NCBI GenBank assembly: GCA_036567205.1 | Contig: DATCVA010000043.1 | Location: forward strand, 1 to 8,145 | Reading direction: 5' to 3' | Source of the DNA: DATCVA01 sp036567205 | Lineage (GTDB): Bacteria; Pseudomonadota; Gammaproteobacteria; Burkholderiales; Burkholderiaceae_B | Length of the DNA: 8,145 nt | In this document: piece by piece, positions 5,661 to 8,145 of the stretch | Position numbering within the stretch: position 1 is the first letter of the stretch | How the letters are laid out: each line of letters starts with the position of its first letter | The notes under the pieces: generated by a model | Told to the model about the DNA's origin: nothing | Database searches by the model: none | The model's input: only the letters and a program-made list of their open reading frames with translations | Program-made: the position numbers and the translations under genes

Positions 5661-6710
5661 TTATGCCCGGCTTACAACTTCGGCAAGGGCCGTAGCGGCT
5701 TCTTCGATGTCTGTACGGGTAACGTCAAGATGCATTACGGCACGCATCCGGTATGTGTTTTCCTGACCGATACGAATTCCTTGCGGCAATAAACGTTGTG
5801 CAATTTGCGCAGCGTTAAGGCCCGTTTTGCGCACATCAAAGAAAACCAGATTGGTTTCAATCGTTGCCGGATCAAGTCTTATCCCGGGGATTTGGGCAAT
5901 GTGCTTTGCGAATAACGCTGCGTTGGCATTGTCATCGCTGAGGCGTTCAATATGATTTTCCAGCGCATAGATGCCAGCGGCCGCAAGCATGCCCGATTGG
6001 CGCATGGCTCCGCCAAGCCGGTGCTTCCAAACCCAGGCCTGCTCGATGAAGTCGGCCGACCCGGCAAGCACCGCGCCAACTGGGCAGCCAAGCCCTTTTG
6101 ACAGGTCCAGCCACACACTGTCGCATGTAGCGGCATAGCTTTTGGCTGTTATGCCAGTAGCGGCGGAAGCGTTGAAAATGCGTGCGCCGTCCATATGCAG
6201 CGCCAGTCCATGGTTGCGGGCAACGTTTGCGACGGCTTCAATGACATCCAGGGGCCAAATGGTGCCGCCGCCGCGATTAACGGCCTGTTCGAATACGGCC
6301 AGACGGGTTCGAGGGGCGTTTCTTTTGGGCGGGCGGATTGCTTCGGCCACTTGATCCGCCGTATAGATTCCGTGACGGCCGCGCAAAGGCCGCAGCATGG
6401 CGCCTGCCAGGACAGCGGCGCCAGCGCCTTCAGAGCCAACCAGGTGCGATTGCTCGTCGGTAAGGATTTCGTCGCCAGGGCGGCAGTGCACCAGTATTGA
6501 GATCTGGTTGCACATGACACCCGAGGGAAGAAAGACTGCCGCTTCTTTTCCCAGTATTTCGGCAGCCATGTCGCACAACTTATTCGTGGTGGGGTCTTCT
6601 CCATGCTGTTCGTCCCCGACTTCGGCGCGCACCATCGCGTCGCGCATTTCGAGGGTTGGCCGCGTCTGTGTGTCGCTGAGCAGATCAATGCGAATTTTCT
6701 CTGAAGCCAT
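5661..6710 (-). CDS. Threonine aldolase-family PLP enzyme (beta-eliminating lyase fold)
   Basis: This 349-residue fold-type I PLP enzyme resembles low-specificity L-threonine aldolase, which splits beta-hydroxy amino acids into glycine and an aldehyde in the cytoplasm. It begins with IDLLSDTQTRPTLEMRDAM (residues 8-26), then HGEDPTTNKL (36-45), KEAAVFLPSGVMCNQ (55-69), the cofactor-binding LHMDGARIFNA (171-181, with D174 and R177), and the Schiff-base lysine in LDLSKGLGCPVG (Lys205). GGAMRQSGMLAAAGIYAL completes the core. Two departures stand out against E. coli LtaE as recalled: the DVYGDD loop reads EQHGED here, and the ENTHN segment with a substrate-contacting histidine reads EQAVN (141-145). 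The histidine of the AAHNYLFE segment is kept as SHLVGSE (His89). Substrate range may therefore differ. The start has AAGGAGA 9 nt upstream. The gene converges on the Bug operon and diverges from the methyltransferase gene. Confidence 0.88.
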   Translation of the reverse strand: MASEKIRIDLLSDTQTRPTLEMRDAMVRAEVGDEQHGEDPTTNKLCDMAAEILGKEAAVFLPSGVMCNQISILVHCRPGDEILTDEQSHLVGSEGAGAAVLAGAMLRPLRGRHGIYTADQVAEAIRPPKRNAPRTRLAVFEQAVNRGGGTIWPLDVIEAVANVARNHGLALHMDGARIFNASAATGITAKSYAATCDSVWLDLSKGLGCPVGAVLAGSADFIEQAWVWKHRLGGAMRQSGMLAAAGIYALENHIERLSDDNANAALFAKHIAQIPGIRLDPATIETNLVFFDVRKTGLNAAQIAQRLLPQGIRIGQENTYRMRAVMHLDVTRTDIEEAATALAEVVSRA

Positions 6711-6929
6711 CAGAATAAGTCTCCTTCAGGAATATAAGATTCAGGCATAAATTAAGTTGTTGCCATAGTTATCAGGGAAAGGGCGGTTTGGCAAACTGTT
6801 TTTTTGGCGATGCAGCGTTGTCAAAGGTATTGTGCTGGCCCCCCAACGGGGGCATGCTGGCCCAAACCGTCTATTTTGGGCATACTCAAAGGTCATCCAT
6901 AGTGCGAGGCCTTTTCAAATGTTGCTTTC
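6711..6929. promoter_or_regulatory. Divergent intergenic region between threonine aldolase and methyltransferase genes
   Basis: This 219-bp gap must hold the promoters of both outward genes. For the minus strand, TATATT-like sequence lies just before the AAGGAGA site, and a TTGCCA-17-TAACTA pair lies farther up; neither is convincing. On the plus side there is a GC-rich hairpin GCCCCC-CAAC-GGGGGC (6838-6853), a direct repeat TGCTGGCCC at 6833-6841 and 6855-6863 (22 bp apart), and a perfect dyad GCCCAAA-N8-TTTGGGC (6860-6881) about 50 bp before the methyltransferase ATG. The dyad resembles an operator. No coding gene is supported here. Confidence 0.5.
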
Positions 6930-7643
6930 ATGACGATGTCCGGCTATCAAACCAAGCTAGAGCATATCGCCATTGCGGGCGTCAACGACCTTCTTATCCG
7001 TTCTTTATTGGATCACCAGCAGTTTTACGATCCGACGGGTGCCGCCCGGCGCCTGGGGATTTGCTCTGCCTCCTGGCCCTTGTTCGGCCTTTTGTGGCCA
7101 TCGAGCATTCAATTGGCGGCCTTGCTGGCGCTTCGTCCAGTCTGCGCCAATGAACGCATACTCGAAATCGGCTGCGGACTGGCGCTGGCCAGCCTAGTTG
7201 GCCAGCGACGCGGAGCACGTATTACTGCCAGCGACCGCCACCCGCTGGCGCAAGCGTTTCTTAAAGAGAATTCGCGCCTGAATAGCATGCCCTCATTAAA
7301 GTACCGGCATGGTCAATGGGGTATAGAGACCGCGCCATCTGTATTCGACACGGGCGCCGAGCTTCTCTCTGCTCGTTATGATTTGATCATTGGAAGTGAT
7401 CTGTTGTACGAGCGGGATACTCCCGAAGCGCTGGCCAGTTTTATTCATAATCATGCTCTTCCCGATGCCGAGGTCTGGATGGTGGATCCCAATCGAGGTC
7501 ACCGAACGGCTTTCACTCGCCATATGGCCGCGTACGGCTTCCAACTGATGCGTGACAAGGATTTGCGCCAGCCTGCACTGCCCGAAGAGGGCGGCGAAGC
7601 GTATAAGGGACGGCTGCTGGTTTACCGTCGGCTGGTTTCTTAA
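6930..7643 (+). CDS. Class I SAM-dependent methyltransferase (methyltransferase-16-like)
   Basis: This 237-residue protein has a seven-strand Rossmann methyltransferase core and is probably cytosolic. SAM-binding motif I is ILEIGCGLALASL (about residues 77-89), followed by the acidic strand end ITASDRHP (98-105). The post-core motif YDLIIGSDLLYE (150-161) and the upstream FGLLWPSSIQLAALL segment (52-66), carrying the W-P pair, point to the protein-lysine/nicotinamide-type methyltransferase-16 group. Members methylate proteins or small amines, and the target here cannot be read from sequence. Motif I has a leucine where G-T/S-G is common (GCGLAL), which may loosen SAM contacts but occurs in the group. 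The ATG at 6930 is the first in frame; a second at 6936 is equally possible, and neither has a clear Shine-Dalgarno. It diverges from the threonine aldolase gene and precedes the Ap4A phosphorylase by 83 bp. Confidence 0.82.
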   Translation: MTMSGYQTKLEHIAIAGVNDLLIRSLLDHQQFYDPTGAARRLGICSASWPLFGLLWPSSIQLAALLALRPVCANERILEIGCGLALASLVGQRRGARITASDRHPLAQAFLKENSRLNSMPSLKYRHGQWGIETAPSVFDTGAELLSARYDLIIGSDLLYERDTPEALASFIHNHALPDAEVWMVDPNRGHRTAFTRHMAAYGFQLMRDKDLRQPALPEEGGEAYKGRLLVYRRLVS

Positions 7644-7669
7644 TTAATTCCTGAATGTGCACTCCGGCC

Positions 7670-7675
7670 TACAAT
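7670..7675 (+). promoter_or_regulatory. Probable -10 element for the Ap4A phosphorylase gene
   Basis: TACAAT matches five of six positions of the -10 consensus and sits in a CCTACAATATC context often seen in betaproteobacterial promoters. It lies 51 bp before the ATG at 7727. No convincing -35 hexamer is found 16-18 bp upstream. AAAAAGAGAG (7711-7720) then provides a purine-rich ribosome binding site. Confidence 0.45.
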
Positions 7676-7726
7676 ATCTGTGTTGATGGGTGAAAAGTTC
7701 AAAATCAGCTAAAAAGAGAGACACAC

Positions 7727-8145
7727 ATGACCACAGCCTTTATGCAAGCCGTCGACCAGCGTAACAACGATGCACGCGCATCGGGGGCGCTACAGCCAAT
7801 CAAGGCCGAGCAAACCGAAATAGCGGACCAGGGCCTTCCTTTTACCGTGCGCTGGGTGTCATCGCTGTCGGCAAAAGACGATGCAAAGGTATCGATGCCC
7901 GGCGGCCCGCGTGATCCGAATTTCAATCCGTTTTTGTCGCCGGAGCCTGCGCTTACAGTGGGGCCGATAGGCGAGCAGCACGTGGCTATATTAAATAAAT
8001 TTCCTGTATGCGACCGGCATCTGGTACTGGCGCGGCGCCAGTTTGAAGAGCAGTTGCTGCCACTAACGCTGGATGACTTTACCGCACTGGCATTAATCAT
8101 GTCCGAATCAGGCGGCCTGGGTTTTTATAACGGCGGTGCGGCGGC
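7727..8145 (+). CDS. Ap4A phosphorylase / ATP adenylyltransferase (N-terminal part, 3' truncated by window)
   Basis: The frame starts at ATG 7727 and is open to the window edge (139 codons). The protein matches the N-terminal half of Ap4A phosphorylases (the Apa1/Apa2 type), which split diadenosine tetraphosphate with phosphate to give ATP and ADP and so limit this stress-linked nucleotide. Recognisable segments are LPFTVRWVSSLSAK (37-50), a proline-rich PRDPNFNPFLSPEP (61-74), VAILNKFPVCDRHLVLARR (86-104), FEEQLLPLTLDDFTALA (106-122) and GLGFYNGGAA (130-139). These are the family's conserved blocks just ahead of the GASQPHKHLQ-like catalytic histidine motif, which must lie beyond 8145. AGAGAG (7715-7720) sits 6 nt before the ATG. 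It is separated from the methyltransferase gene by 83 bp that include a likely promoter, so it is probably its own unit. The longest minus-strand ORF here (7705-8100) is a shadow. Confidence 0.85.
   Translation, partial: MTTAFMQAVDQRNNDARASGALQPIKAEQTEIADQGLPFTVRWVSSLSAKDDAKVSMPGGPRDPNFNPFLSPEPALTVGPIGEQHVAILNKFPVCDRHLVLARRQFEEQLLPLTLDDFTALALIMSESGGLGFYNGGAA

Noticed and set aside
6786..6805. Hairpin plus seven-T run as a terminator
   Set aside because: The stem GTTT-GGC-AAAC is only four pairs, and no plus-strand gene ends upstream of it.
7705..8100. 131-codon minus-strand ORF at the right end
   Set aside because: It is antisense to the Ap4A phosphorylase reading frame, which has clear family motifs and a ribosome binding site.

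Overview
The window looks like chromosomal DNA from a Gram-negative betaproteobacterium, most likely Burkholderiales and plausibly family Alcaligenaceae. This rests on moderately high GC, a Bug-type (tripartite tricarboxylate transporter) periplasmic binding protein next to a divergent LysR regulator, and protein sequences of the AcnA, threonine aldolase and Ap4A phosphorylase types common in that order. The genus is not identifiable by eye. No mobile element, tRNA, rRNA or CRISPR array is visible.

Layout. (1) 1-1466 (+): the C-terminal half of an AcnA-type aconitase, closed by a strong hairpin terminator at 1496-1532. (2) 1541-2299 (-): an isocitrate lyase/PEP mutase superfamily enzyme. Upstream of it and co-directional, at 2383-3291 (-), lies a LysR-type regulator. 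(3) 3292-3529: a 238-bp divergent control region with six TGGYGC boxes and an imperfectly duplicated segment. (4) 3530-5488 (+): a two-gene operon of a Bug-family binding protein and a zinc-dependent succinylglutamate desuccinylase/aspartoacylase-like hydrolase, separated by 9 bp and followed by hairpins and a T-run. (5) 5661-6710 (-): a PLP-dependent threonine aldolase-family enzyme with substitutions at usually conserved substrate-site positions. A 27-codon tail-like ORF sits just beyond its 3' end. (6) 6930-7643 (+): a class I SAM-dependent methyltransferase. (7) 7727-8145 (+): the N-terminal part of an Ap4A phosphorylase (ATP adenylyltransferase), cut by the window edge.

Working model (inference). 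The LysR protein controls the divergent Bug/hydrolase operon and perhaps also the lyase-like enzyme downstream of it. Together they would form a small uptake-and-degradation module. The Bug protein would capture a carboxylated compound in the periplasm, the hydrolase would cleave an acyl or amide bond, and the PEP mutase/lyase-family enzyme would act on a small 2-oxo or hydroxy acid. No transporter membrane subunits are present, so the Bug protein must work with TctAB-like partners encoded elsewhere or act as a sensor. The aconitase, methyltransferase and Ap4A phosphorylase look like ordinary housekeeping neighbours.
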